This document shows, one piece after another, positions 42,412 to 50,571 of a stretch of DNA of 54,261 bases. A program made the position numbers and the translations under genes. This DNA is from an uncultured Vampirovibrio sp. (GTDB lineage Bacteria; Cyanobacteriota; Vampirovibrionia; Gastranaerophilales; Gastranaerophilaceae). The notes below the pieces were generated by a model. It saw nothing but the letters and a program-made list of their open reading frames with translations. It made no database searches and had not been told where the DNA came from. How positions within the stretch are numbered: position 1 is the first letter of the stretch; each line of letters opens with the position of its first letter. Location of the stretch: assembly GCA_910577635.1 (NCBI GenBank), contig CAJTNR010000014.1:1-54261 (forward strand). The letters are read 5' to 3'.

Positions 42412-43555
42412 TAGTCTTAATTTAATTAGCAAAACCATAGACAATATACTCGATTTTATTGCAGCAGACGATTGTTTATCTAAAGATTTTGAAGAATATT
42501 TAAATATTAACAATATTGAAATTAATTCAGAAAAAGATTTTAACAATACAATAATTCAGTATATCTTCGATATGAAGATGCAAAGCGGATTAAGAGTGCT
42601 TGAATACTACAGAAGAAATAATGCCAATAGCTCAAATGCTGTTATAGAAGCACTATTGGACTCTTTTGTCGGAGTTTTTAAAATTGAAAAAATTCAATCC
42701 AATAGTTATAATGCTCTTTGTTTAGCTTCCAATGCACAAATAACCCTTACTCCTATGGTTAAAATGTACCACTTAAAACAAATCGGAAGATATGATCATA
42801 TTGAAGCAAGAATAGTTGAGTTTAACAATAATTTGTATATTCTTGAAATATACAATGTAATACCAGAACTGGATGTTTACCAAGCCAGGGTTTGCGCTAT
42901 TAAACATATGCTTGAATACCCTAAGAGTGCTTATTATAAAAACGAGAAGAAAAAGACTGAACTAGCTCAATCAGCAGGTATTTTCTATCAAAAATTCGAA
43001 GAATTGTTTAACAACAACTTTATTATAACAACAAACAAAAAAGCGGATTGTTTAATTGAGTTTTTTAATCAATACAGAAAAAACTCTAAAAACCTTGATT
43101 ATTCAGCTTTAATTGAAAATGTTGAAAAGAACCGTTATATAAAAATTGAAGAGCTGGATTATGATGAAAAAACGCTTGCAAATAAGGAAATCAGCGGTTT
43201 TTCTTCCCATAAAGAAACTTATGACATAGGGCTTTTTGTAGATAAAGAAAGAGGGCTTTATATTATTCCTTTTCTTGAAACATTCTTTAAGTGTTTTTGT
43301 GAAGACATTGAAGGAAAAAAGGAATGTTTAAGGGAATTTTTAACCAGTGATAAAGTTCCTCCTGAAATTATAAAACTTGCATATGATAAATATCCTAATT
43401 TCCTCAATGAAATTAATAAAAATCTTAACACTAATTTTTCAACGCTTGAAGAGCTCCTTTTTAACACGAAAGCATCATTTGTAAGTTCTATAGTTTTTTC
43501 CAGCGTCAATATTCTCTTTAATTCCGAATTATTTTCTTCACTATTAGACCAATAA
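42395..43555 (+). CDS. Hypothetical protein, 386 residues
   Basis: A soluble, mostly helical protein overlapping the end of tlyA by 17 bases. It contains a central mixed region (GVFKIEKIQSNSYNALCLAS, then RYDHIEARIVEFNNNLYILE) that looks like a small beta barrel, flanked by helical domains. The acidic C-terminus includes PEIIKLAYDKYPNFLNEINK. The central part resembles domains in bacterial proteins of unknown function, but I cannot name one. Last gene of the pilT operon. Confidence 0.7.
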   Translation: MPTIIDSLNLISKTIDNILDFIAADDCLSKDFEEYLNINNIEINSEKDFNNTIIQYIFDMKMQSGLRVLEYYRRNNANSSNAVIEALLDSFVGVFKIEKIQSNSYNALCLASNAQITLTPMVKMYHLKQIGRYDHIEARIVEFNNNLYILEIYNVIPELDVYQARVCAIKHMLEYPKSAYYKNEKKKTELAQSAGIFYQKFEELFNNNFIITTNKKADCLIEFFNQYRKNSKNLDYSALIENVEKNRYIKIEELDYDEKTLANKEISGFSSHKETYDIGLFVDKERGLYIIPFLETFFKCFCEDIEGKKECLREFLTSDKVPPEIIKLAYDKYPNFLNEINKNLNTNFSTLEELLFNTKASFVSSIVFSSVNILFNSELFSSLLDQ

Positions 43556-43605
43556 AAGTTTTTATAGTACAATATTACTATAGATTAATTAAATAAGGGG
43601 AGCAT

Positions 43606-46056
43606 ATGGCAGACACTACAACAACCCAACACTATGATGCCTCAAATATCAGAGTCTTAGAAGGTTTAGAAGCTGTAAGAGTAAGACCCGGGATGTATAT
43701 TGGTTCAACCAGCCAGCGCGGTTTGCATCATTGTATTTATGAAATTGTTGATAATTCAATTGATGAAAGTTTAGCAGGATATTGTGATACAATCCATGTT
43801 ACAGTTCATAAAGACGACTCAGTTACGGTTGAGGATAATGGCCGCGGTATTCCTTGCGATATTAAAGCCGATAGCGGTAAATCCGCTCTTGAAATTGTTC
43901 ATACAGTGCTACACGCCGGAGGAAAATTCGGAGACGGAGGCTACAAAGTTTCAGGAGGATTGCACGGGGTTGGGGCAAGTGTTGTTAATGCGTTAAGCGA
44001 AAAATACGTTGTTGAGGTTTGTCGTGATGGATATGTTCATCGACAAGAATACTTAAGAGGAGAACCCACAACAGGAGTGGAACAGATAAAACCGACAGAA
44101 TCCCACGGTACTAAAACCCACTTTTGGCCCGATCCTGAAATATTCACAGAAACAACAGAAATTGATTGTGAAGTTATTGCAAACAGGCTTCGAGAAATGG
44201 CCTTTTTGAATAAAGGACTAAGAATCATATTCCATGACGAAAAAAACGAAAAAGAAACAACATACCACTTTGAAGGCGGTATTGCAAGTTATGTTGAGCA
44301 TTTAAACAAAAACAAAAATGTGCTTTTTGAAAAACCGGTATATATCGAAAAAATGGTTGAAGGAACAAATGTTGAAATTGCAATGCAATACACTGATTCC
44401 TACTCAGAAAACGTTCTTTCCTTTGCAAATAACATTAACACTCACTCAGGAGGAACCCACTTAACCGGTTTTAGAAACGGAATTACAAGAGTAATTAATG
44501 ATTATGCAAGAAAAAATAATCTGCTCAAAGAAAAAGATTCTAATCTCGCAGGAGAAGATGTTAGAGAAGGTTTAACAGCTATTGTTTCAGTCAAAATTTC
44601 AAATCCAGAGTTCGAAGGTCAAACCAAAGAAAAGCTGGGCAATGCTGAAGTTACTCCTGCTGTTAATGATGTTATAAGAGACAAATTCCAAGAATGGCTT
44701 GAGTTTAATCCTAAAGTTGCTAAAACAATTATTGATAAAACTCTGCAGGCTGCCCGTGCTAGAGAAGCTGCAAGAAAAGCTCGTGAACTTACAAGAAGAA
44801 AAACTGCTCTTGAAAGTTCTTCTTTGCCTGGAAAACTTGCTGATTGTTCAAGCAGAGAAGCTGAAAAATGCGAATTATACATTGTTGAAGGAGATTCAGC
44901 AGGAGGATCCGCTAAACAAGGCAGAAACAGAATGTTTCAAGCAATTCTTCCTTTAAGAGGAAAGATTCTAAACGTTGAAAAGGCTCGTCTTGATAAAATC
45001 TACAATTCAGATTCAATTAAAACAATGATTCAGGCTTTAGGAATCAATATTTCAAAAAACCATGAAGAAGTGGATGTTACAAAACTAAGATACCATAAAG
45101 TTGTAATTATGACAGATGCTGATGTTGACGGAGCTCACATTAGAACGCTTATGCTTACTTTCTTCTTTAGATATGCGCGTCCTCTTCTTGATAATGGCTA
45201 TGTTTATATTGCACAGCCTCCTTTGTATAAGATTACTACAGGAAAACAAACAAACTATTTATACGACGACAGAGCCCTTGACAGAATGGTTCGAGAACGC
45301 GGTGTTAAAGGAGCTCAGCTGTTCAACAGCAATAAAGATAAATCAATTAAAGAAGAGGATTTAGAACCGTTTATGTATGAAATGGGTAAATATTACCGCT
45401 CTTTCTACAATCCGATTATAAATCAAATGCCCTCTGTTATTGTCAGAGGATTAATCCGCTCGGGAATTAAGGTTGAAGACTTTGAAAACGAGTCAAGAAT
45501 GAAAGAAATTTACAATTATCTATCACATTATATTGATGACCATGCGAATAACTATGGAATCGAAGAAGCTAAGGATTACAGAGTTTTTCTAACTTCTAAT
45601 CCTGAAAACACTAAGTTTAATTTAAAAATTGAACTAGGAGCAAACTTAGACCCTGTTCTTATTACCCAGCATGTTATAAAATCCCAGGAATTTACAAGAT
45701 TAAAAGATTCATATCCTAAGATAAGAGAGTTTTTAATTGAAGAAGAAAAGCTGCTAAAGCTTGAAACAGAACAAGGAACGGTTGATATCACTTCTTTTAT
45801 TCAGCTTCAAAAATTAATTGAAGATAGAGGACAGAAGGGTATGCAAATTCAAAGGTTCAAAGGTTTGGGAGAGATGATGCCGCAGCAATTGTGGGAAACA
45901 ACCATGGATCCTCAAAATCGTACTTTAAAAAGGGTAAGCTTAGAAGACGCTCAGCTATGCGATGAGCTGTTTGATATTCTAATGGGTGATAACGTTGCCC
46001 CAAGGCGTGATTTTATCGAACAAAATGCGATTTATGCTACTAATATTGATGTGTAG
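43606..46056 (+). CDS. gyrB: DNA gyrase subunit B
   Basis: The 816-residue protein has a GHKL ATPase (DNSIDESLAGYCD, GRGIP, GGLHGVGASVVNALSE), a transducer, and Toprim with EGDSAGGSA and TDADVDGAHIR. Length above 800 and a ~170-residue block between the Toprim DxD and the C-terminal IQRFKGLGEMMPQQLWETT indicate the Gram-negative-type insert. The RBS AAGGGGAGC is strong. tyrA follows after three bases. Confidence 0.97.
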   Translation: MADTTTTQHYDASNIRVLEGLEAVRVRPGMYIGSTSQRGLHHCIYEIVDNSIDESLAGYCDTIHVTVHKDDSVTVEDNGRGIPCDIKADSGKSALEIVHTVLHAGGKFGDGGYKVSGGLHGVGASVVNALSEKYVVEVCRDGYVHRQEYLRGEPTTGVEQIKPTESHGTKTHFWPDPEIFTETTEIDCEVIANRLREMAFLNKGLRIIFHDEKNEKETTYHFEGGIASYVEHLNKNKNVLFEKPVYIEKMVEGTNVEIAMQYTDSYSENVLSFANNINTHSGGTHLTGFRNGITRVINDYARKNNLLKEKDSNLAGEDVREGLTAIVSVKISNPEFEGQTKEKLGNAEVTPAVNDVIRDKFQEWLEFNPKVAKTIIDKTLQAARAREAARKARELTRRKTALESSSLPGKLADCSSREAEKCELYIVEGDSAGGSAKQGRNRMFQAILPLRGKILNVEKARLDKIYNSDSIKTMIQALGINISKNHEEVDVTKLRYHKVVIMTDADVDGAHIRTLMLTFFFRYARPLLDNGYVYIAQPPLYKITTGKQTNYLYDDRALDRMVRERGVKGAQLFNSNKDKSIKEEDLEPFMYEMGKYYRSFYNPIINQMPSVIVRGLIRSGIKVEDFENESRMKEIYNYLSHYIDDHANNYGIEEAKDYRVFLTSNPENTKFNLKIELGANLDPVLITQHVIKSQEFTRLKDSYPKIREFLIEEEKLLKLETEQGTVDITSFIQLQKLIEDRGQKGMQIQRFKGLGEMMPQQLWETTMDPQNRTLKRVSLEDAQLCDELFDILMGDNVAPRRDFIEQNAIYATNIDV

Positions 46057-46059
46057 AGT

Positions 46060-46863
46060 ATGAAAAAAACAAAGCTCGGAATTGTTGGTTTATCTATAAT
46101 AGGTGCGTCAATTTATGACGCACTTAAAGATAGCCTTGACTATGAACTTTATATCCACTCAAATTCCAGCTTTGATAAAGTTAAGGACTTTGTAAAATCA
46201 GCATCAAGTGATATTGAGGTTGTAAAAAACTGCGATATTGTTTTTGTCTGCACAAAATTATCTCAAACACTTAAAACCCTGACCACTCTAAATTCTTTCC
46301 TTAATAAAAACACTCTTGTTGTAGATGTTTCATCAAGCAAAAAAGAACTCATTAATAAAACCTTTAACTTTAGCTTTATTCTATCTCACCCTATGGCAGG
46401 AAGCGAAAAAACAGGTTTTGAAGCAAAAGATAAAGAGCTTTTTAAAGGTGCCAGGTGGTTAGTTGAAAAAAAGGAAGAAACTCTATTTAAAATTATTAAA
46501 GACTTAGGTGCAATTCCTCTTATAATTGATATGAAAGACCATGATAGCTTATGTGCGCAAATTTCTCATTTACCCACACTCTTGTCTTTTTTGCTTTTCG
46601 ATTGTGCATCTAAGGAAGCTAGACAAATCGCTTCAAGCGGTTTTCGAGATACCACAAGACTTGCTATGACAAATTCAGATCTTATTATCTCAATGCTTAA
46701 CACAAATGAAGATAATATATTAAGTGCATTATCAAGAATGCTTGAAAAACTAAACTACTTGAAAAATTTATCCGATAGTGAGAAAATCAATTTATTTGAA
46801 CAAATAGCACATCAAAGAAAAGCAATGTATGATAAAAATGGAAAAAATATTTTCAAAATATGA
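46060..46863 (+). CDS. tyrA: Prephenate dehydrogenase
   Basis: The 267-residue protein has a Rossmann start GIVGLSIIGASIY, the catalytic-region SHPMAGSEKTGF and the helical dimer domain with QISHLPTLLSF and ASSGFRDTTRLA. It converts prephenate to 4-hydroxyphenylpyruvate for tyrosine. No ACT or chorismate mutase domain is fused. It overlaps the LptF/G gene by 35 bases. Confidence 0.92.
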   Translation: MKKTKLGIVGLSIIGASIYDALKDSLDYELYIHSNSSFDKVKDFVKSASSDIEVVKNCDIVFVCTKLSQTLKTLTTLNSFLNKNTLVVDVSSSKKELINKTFNFSFILSHPMAGSEKTGFEAKDKELFKGARWLVEKKEETLFKIIKDLGAIPLIIDMKDHDSLCAQISHLPTLLSFLLFDCASKEARQIASSGFRDTTRLAMTNSDLIISMLNTNEDNILSALSRMLEKLNYLKNLSDSEKINLFEQIAHQRKAMYDKNGKNIFKI

Positions 46864-47995
46864 GCAAATAAAGGCTTTTTTTAAAGAAAAATATAATTCA
46901 TTAAGCATTTTGGATAGATATGTCCTAAAACAGCTTAGCGATGTTTTTATCCTTGGAGTAATAATTTTTACCTCTATTATTTTTGCTTCTGAAACTTTTA
47001 CACAGTTAATCAAACAAATTTCTCTTTACGGAATTCCTTTTCATATAGCACTTATGATGATAATTCTAAACCTGCCTCAGGTTTTTGTTCTTACAATTCC
47101 AATTTCAACTCTTTTTGCAACTGTTATGACTGTTAATGACCTTAGTTTGAAATCTGAAATTACAATTTTTAAAGCCTGCGGGATTAGCATAGAAAGGGTC
47201 GCAAGACCAATTTTTTGTTTTGCACTTCTTATGACTGTTGTTAGTTTTTGTATTAATGAATTTGTCGTTCCAATCGCTTCAACACAATCAAAATCCCTGG
47301 CAATATACTCACTTGAGCAAAAACATATTCCTGAGAATAAAATGAACTTTACAGTTAAGGATATTGACAAAGATAATAACCTAAAAAGGCTTTTCTACGC
47401 TCAATGGTGCAAAGATAAGACTTTAAATAATGTTACTGTTATTGATATTTCAAACCCTAAAAATATACAGATTGTACAGGCTAAAAAAGGTGCAACCTCT
47501 GACTATGGCTGGAAGTTTACAGACGGGGTTATATATACAATATCTAAAAATGGAAAAATTTTTAACACTTCCTTTTTTGAAGAATCAGATGTGAGCTTTG
47601 GAATTGGAGATGTTAATGAGATGGTTAAGGAAAACACAAGTGAGTTTAACTTTTTCAAATTAATGAAACATATTAAAAAACAAAAAGGACACTTAGAAAA
47701 AAAAGTTAAACTTGAATATGAAATTAATCTTTTTGATAAACTGGCGCTGCCTATAACAACACTTGCTCTTGCAATAATCGGGGTTCCTTTAGCGATAACC
47801 CCTCCAAGAGTCAGATACAACCGAGGTTTTTTGTTTAGCATTTTAATCATTTTTATTTACTATGTTATAAGAGCACTATCTTTAAATCTTGGTGAAACCG
47901 GAGCAATTCACCCTCTTTTTGCAGCCTGGGCGCCTGTTATTATAATTTCTCTTATTGGAGGAGTGCTTTTTTATAAAAAAGCATTTAAAATTTAG
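46829..47995 (+). CDS. LptF/LptG-family lipopolysaccharide export permease
   Basis: The 388-residue YjgP/YjgQ-family protein has about three N-terminal spans (LGVIIFTSIIFASETF; FHIALMMIILNLPQVFVLTIP), a periplasmic beta-jellyroll (~150-270) and three C-terminal spans. With LptB and a partner it extracts lipopolysaccharide. Only one such gene is present, as in lineages where a single LptF/G homodimer serves. It implies an outer membrane. ATG at 46838 is an alternative start. Confidence 0.88.
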   Translation: MIKMEKIFSKYEQIKAFFKEKYNSLSILDRYVLKQLSDVFILGVIIFTSIIFASETFTQLIKQISLYGIPFHIALMMIILNLPQVFVLTIPISTLFATVMTVNDLSLKSEITIFKACGISIERVARPIFCFALLMTVVSFCINEFVVPIASTQSKSLAIYSLEQKHIPENKMNFTVKDIDKDNNLKRLFYAQWCKDKTLNNVTVIDISNPKNIQIVQAKKGATSDYGWKFTDGVIYTISKNGKIFNTSFFEESDVSFGIGDVNEMVKENTSEFNFFKLMKHIKKQKGHLEKKVKLEYEINLFDKLALPITTLALAIIGVPLAITPPRVRYNRGFLFSILIIFIYYVIRALSLNLGETGAIHPLFAAWAPVIIISLIGGVLFYKKAFKI

Positions 47996-48037
47996 AAAAA
48001 ATAATTTTTTTAGATAATTTGCATTATTTTTTTGTGT

Positions 48038-48069
48038 TATAATTATAGAAAATATTAAACAAAAGGAGA
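48038..48069 (+). promoter_or_regulatory. -10 element and RBS of the PFL gene
   Basis: TATAAT at 48038-48043 follows a T-rich tract with no clear -35 at normal spacing (TTTGCA at 48018-48023 is 14 bases away). A strong AAAGGAGAC RBS at about 48061-48069 precedes the ATG at 48079. No FNR- or ArcA-type dyad is obvious. Confidence 0.5.
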
Positions 48070-48078
48070 CATACAAAA

Positions 48079-50124
48079 ATGGATTTCAAACCAGGTAAAT
48101 GGCAAAGTGAAATTAATGTCCGTGACTTTATTCAAAGAAACTACACACCATATGACGGTGATTCAAGCTTCCTTGAAGGTCCAACAGAAGCTACAAAGCA
48201 GCTATGGGACAGATGCTGTCAATTATTCAAAGAAGAAAGAGATAAAGGCGGCGTTTTAGATATGGACACAAAAGTGGTTTCAACAATCACTTCACACGGA
48301 GCCGGATACATTATAAAAGACCTAGAAACAATAGTAGGTTTACAAACTGACGCACCTCTAAAACGTTCTATGCAGCCATTTGGCGGAATTAGAATGGCTG
48401 AAACAAGCTGTAAATCATATGGATACGAAGTTGATTCTGAAGTATCTGAAATTTTTACAAAATACAGAAAAACACACAACCAAGGGGTTTTTGATGCATA
48501 TACTCCTGAAATGAGAGCTGCAAGACACGCTGCAATCCTTACAGGACTACCGGATGCTTACGGGCGTGGTCGTATTATAGGCGATTATCGAAGAATTGCT
48601 CTTTATGGTATTGATAGATTAATTGAAGACAAAAAAGAACAACACGCTTCTTTAGATGGTGAAATGACACCTGAAAAAATTCAATTAAAAGAAGAAATAT
48701 CAGAACAAATAAGAGCACTTAATGAAATGGCTCAATTGGGCGACACTTATGGTTTTGATATTAGAAAACCCGCTCAAAACGCTCGTGAAGCAATTCAATG
48801 GCTGTACTTCGGCTATCTATCTGCAGTTAAAGAACAAAACGGCGCTGCAATGAGTGTTGGGCGTACTTCAACTTTTTTGGATATCTTTATCGAAAGAGAC
48901 CTTAAAAACGGTGTTATAACTGAATCTCAGGCTCAGGAAATGATTGACCATTTTATAATGAAGTTAAGATTGGTTAAATTTGCAAGAACACCTGAATACA
49001 ACTCCCTATTTTCAGGAGACCCCACCTGGGTAACTGAATCAATAGGCGGTGTTGGTGTTGATGGTCGTCACATGGTTACTAAAAACTCATTTAGATACCT
49101 TCATACCCTTGAAAACTTAGGAACTGCACCAGAACCTAACTTAACAGTTCTTTGGTCAACAAGATTACCTCATAACTTCAAAGAATATGCAGCACATATC
49201 TCAATTACAACTTCTTCAATTCAATATGAAAACGATGATATGATGAGAATCACTCACGGGGATGATTATGCAATTGCATGTTGCGTTTCTTCTATGGTAG
49301 TGGGTAAAGAAATGCAGTTTTTCGGAGCCCGTGCTAACTTAGCTAAATGCTTGTTATACGCAATTAACGGCGGGGTTGACGAAAGACTAAAAATTCAAGT
49401 TGGACCCAAGTATCGTCCTATTAAAGACGAATATCTTGACTTTGATTCCGTTATGGAAAGATATGAAGATATGATGGAATGGCTTGCAGGTCTTTATGTT
49501 AATACCTTGAATGTAATTCATTATATGCACGATAAATACTGCTATGAAAGATCTCAAATGGCTCTTCATGATAGAGACGTGAAACGCTACTTTGCAACAG
49601 GAATTGCAGGTTTGTCAGTTGTTGCTGATTCTTTGTCTGCAATTAAATATGCAAAAGTTAAAACAATAAGAGACGAACAAGGAATCGTTGTTGATTACGA
49701 AGTTGAAGGTGATTATCCAAAGTATGGTAATGATGATGACAGGGTTGATCAGTTTGCTGTTAATATTGTTAAAAAATTCATGGCAATGATTAGAAAACAC
49801 TACACATACAGAAACTCAATTCCAACAATGTCAATTCTAACAATTACAAGTAATGTTGTTTACGGTAAAAAAACTGGCAACACTCCTGACGGAAGAAAAG
49901 CAGGTGTTCCTTTAGCACCCGGAGCTAACCCAATGCACGGACGCGACACAAACGGCGCTGTAGCATCTTTAGCTTCAGTTGCAAAACTTCCATTCAACGA
50001 CGCTCAAGACGGAATATCCAATACCTTCTCAATCATTCCTAATGCATTAGGAAAAGATGAAATTTTTGCAGGGGATATTGATATCAACCTTGATTGCGGA
50101 TGCTGCGAAGGTGTTTGTAGATAA
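48079..50124 (+). CDS. pflB: Pyruvate formate-lyase core lacking the glycyl radical domain
   Basis: The 681-residue protein aligns closely to PFL from MDFKPGKWQSEINVRDFIQ through GVDGRHMVTKNSFRYLHTL, the catalytic Cys-Cys (IACCVSSM, Cys401-Cys402), FFGARANLAKCLLYAINGG and SNVVYGKKTGNTPDGRKAG. Similarity ends at SIIPNALGKD (~660). The usual last ~100 residues, with RVSGYA and the radical Gly, are missing, and no trace appears in any downstream frame. They are replaced by EIFAGDIDINLDCGCCEGVCR, with four Cys. PFL needs a glycyl radical, so activity would require a separate GrcA/YfiD-like subunit, or the protein is inactive or altered. No pflA is adjacent. A strong terminator follows. Confidence 0.9.
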   Translation: MDFKPGKWQSEINVRDFIQRNYTPYDGDSSFLEGPTEATKQLWDRCCQLFKEERDKGGVLDMDTKVVSTITSHGAGYIIKDLETIVGLQTDAPLKRSMQPFGGIRMAETSCKSYGYEVDSEVSEIFTKYRKTHNQGVFDAYTPEMRAARHAAILTGLPDAYGRGRIIGDYRRIALYGIDRLIEDKKEQHASLDGEMTPEKIQLKEEISEQIRALNEMAQLGDTYGFDIRKPAQNAREAIQWLYFGYLSAVKEQNGAAMSVGRTSTFLDIFIERDLKNGVITESQAQEMIDHFIMKLRLVKFARTPEYNSLFSGDPTWVTESIGGVGVDGRHMVTKNSFRYLHTLENLGTAPEPNLTVLWSTRLPHNFKEYAAHISITTSSIQYENDDMMRITHGDDYAIACCVSSMVVGKEMQFFGARANLAKCLLYAINGGVDERLKIQVGPKYRPIKDEYLDFDSVMERYEDMMEWLAGLYVNTLNVIHYMHDKYCYERSQMALHDRDVKRYFATGIAGLSVVADSLSAIKYAKVKTIRDEQGIVVDYEVEGDYPKYGNDDDRVDQFAVNIVKKFMAMIRKHYTYRNSIPTMSILTITSNVVYGKKTGNTPDGRKAGVPLAPGANPMHGRDTNGAVASLASVAKLPFNDAQDGISNTFSIIPNALGKDEIFAGDIDINLDCGCCEGVCR

Positions 50125-50147
50125 AAGCAATAATTAAACAAAATAGG

Positions 50148-50182
50148 AAAAATGGCTTCGCCTGGAGTGAAGCCATTTTTTT
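50148..50182 (+). terminator. Intrinsic terminator of the PFL gene
   Basis: AAAATGGCTTC (50149-50159) pairs perfectly with GAAGCCATTTT (50169-50179) around a 9-base loop, then TTTT. It begins 24 bases after the stop. Its AATGGCTTC...GAAGCCATTT arms resemble the ends of the 64-bp repeat downstream. Confidence 0.9.
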
Positions 50183-50233
50183 GGCTGTAGTGCTCGAGGC
50201 GCTGCCCCAGGCACTTCCTGACATCCGGCGATG

Positions 50234-50296
50234 CCCCAAGGGCACTTCCATTTCCTAAGCTTTCCCCTGACGTGCAAAGCCAAGGAAATTAGGGCG
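50234..50296 (+). repeat. 63-bp repeat, copy 1
   Basis: Begins CCCCAAGGGCACTTCC and ends GGAAATTAGGGCG. Internal arms TTTCCTAAGCTTT and AAAGCCAAGGAAA form an imperfect hairpin around CCCCTGACGTGC. It is identical in length and apparently in sequence to copy 2; inverted copies occur near 54 kb. Confidence 0.92.
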
Positions 50297-50298
50297 CA

Positions 50299-50361
50299 CC
50301 CCAAGGGCACTTCCATTTCCTAAGCTTTCCCCTGACGTGCAAAGCCAAGGAAATTAGGGCG
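50299..50361 (+). repeat. 63-bp repeat, copy 2
   Basis: Direct tandem copy of 50234-50296, offset by 65 bases with a CA dinucleotide between. No base difference was found on reading. Confidence 0.92.
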
Positions 50362-50365
50362 TCGG

Positions 50366-50429
50366 CAGTTATGCCTTTTGTCTTGCTCAACGCAAGCCAA
50401 AAAGCTTCACTCCGGGCGGAGCCATTTTT
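50366..50429 (+). repeat. 64-bp repeat, copy 1
   Basis: Begins CAGTTATGCCTTTTGTCTTG and ends GGGCGGAGCCATTTTT. Contains the small hairpins CTTGC-TCAAC-GCAAG and GGCTCC-type arms. Recurs at 50469-50532 with a single T-to-C difference (TTATGCC versus TTACGCC). Confidence 0.9.
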
Positions 50430-50468
50430 CCGGCTGAGGAAATCAAAGATTTCCACGCCGGCTATCGA

Positions 50469-50532
50469 CAGTTACGCCTTTTGTCTTGCTCAACGCAAGC
50501 CAAAAAGCTTCACTCCGGGCGGAGCCATTTTT
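50469..50532 (+). repeat. 64-bp repeat, copy 2
   Basis: Second copy of the 50366-50429 unit, 103 bases downstream. The spacer between the copies holds a separate palindrome (50430-50462) with ends CCGGC/GCCGG. Confidence 0.9.
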
Positions 50533-50571
50533 ATTACCACCATGCTGTAAAAGTATGATTAAATAGATAAT

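Larger units (their letters stand above)
50183..50571. other. Repeat-filled intergenic region
   Basis: There is no gene here. The stretch is less AT-rich than its neighbours and is built from two 63-bp repeats, two 64-bp repeats and a further hairpin at 50430-50462 (CCGGC...GAAATC-AAA-GATTTC...GCCGG). A minus-strand 60-codon frame at 50134-50316 is an artefact of the repeat (the phrase KWKCPWG recurs). A -10-like TATGAT (50554-50559) precedes the GntR-type gene. Confidence 0.75.

Noticed and set aside
50134..50316. 60-codon minus-strand frame
   Set aside because: It lies in the PFL terminator and 63-bp repeats; the repeated phrase KWKCPWG is only the translated repeat.
50234..50532. CRISPR array
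   Set aside because: There are only two copies of each of two different repeats, with a 2-base gap or unrelated spacing, no unique spacers and no cas genes.
50125..50571. Frameshifted remnant of the PFL glycyl radical domain
   Set aside because: Downstream frames show no RVSGYA or GGQHLNVN-like motif; the sequence is terminator and repeats.
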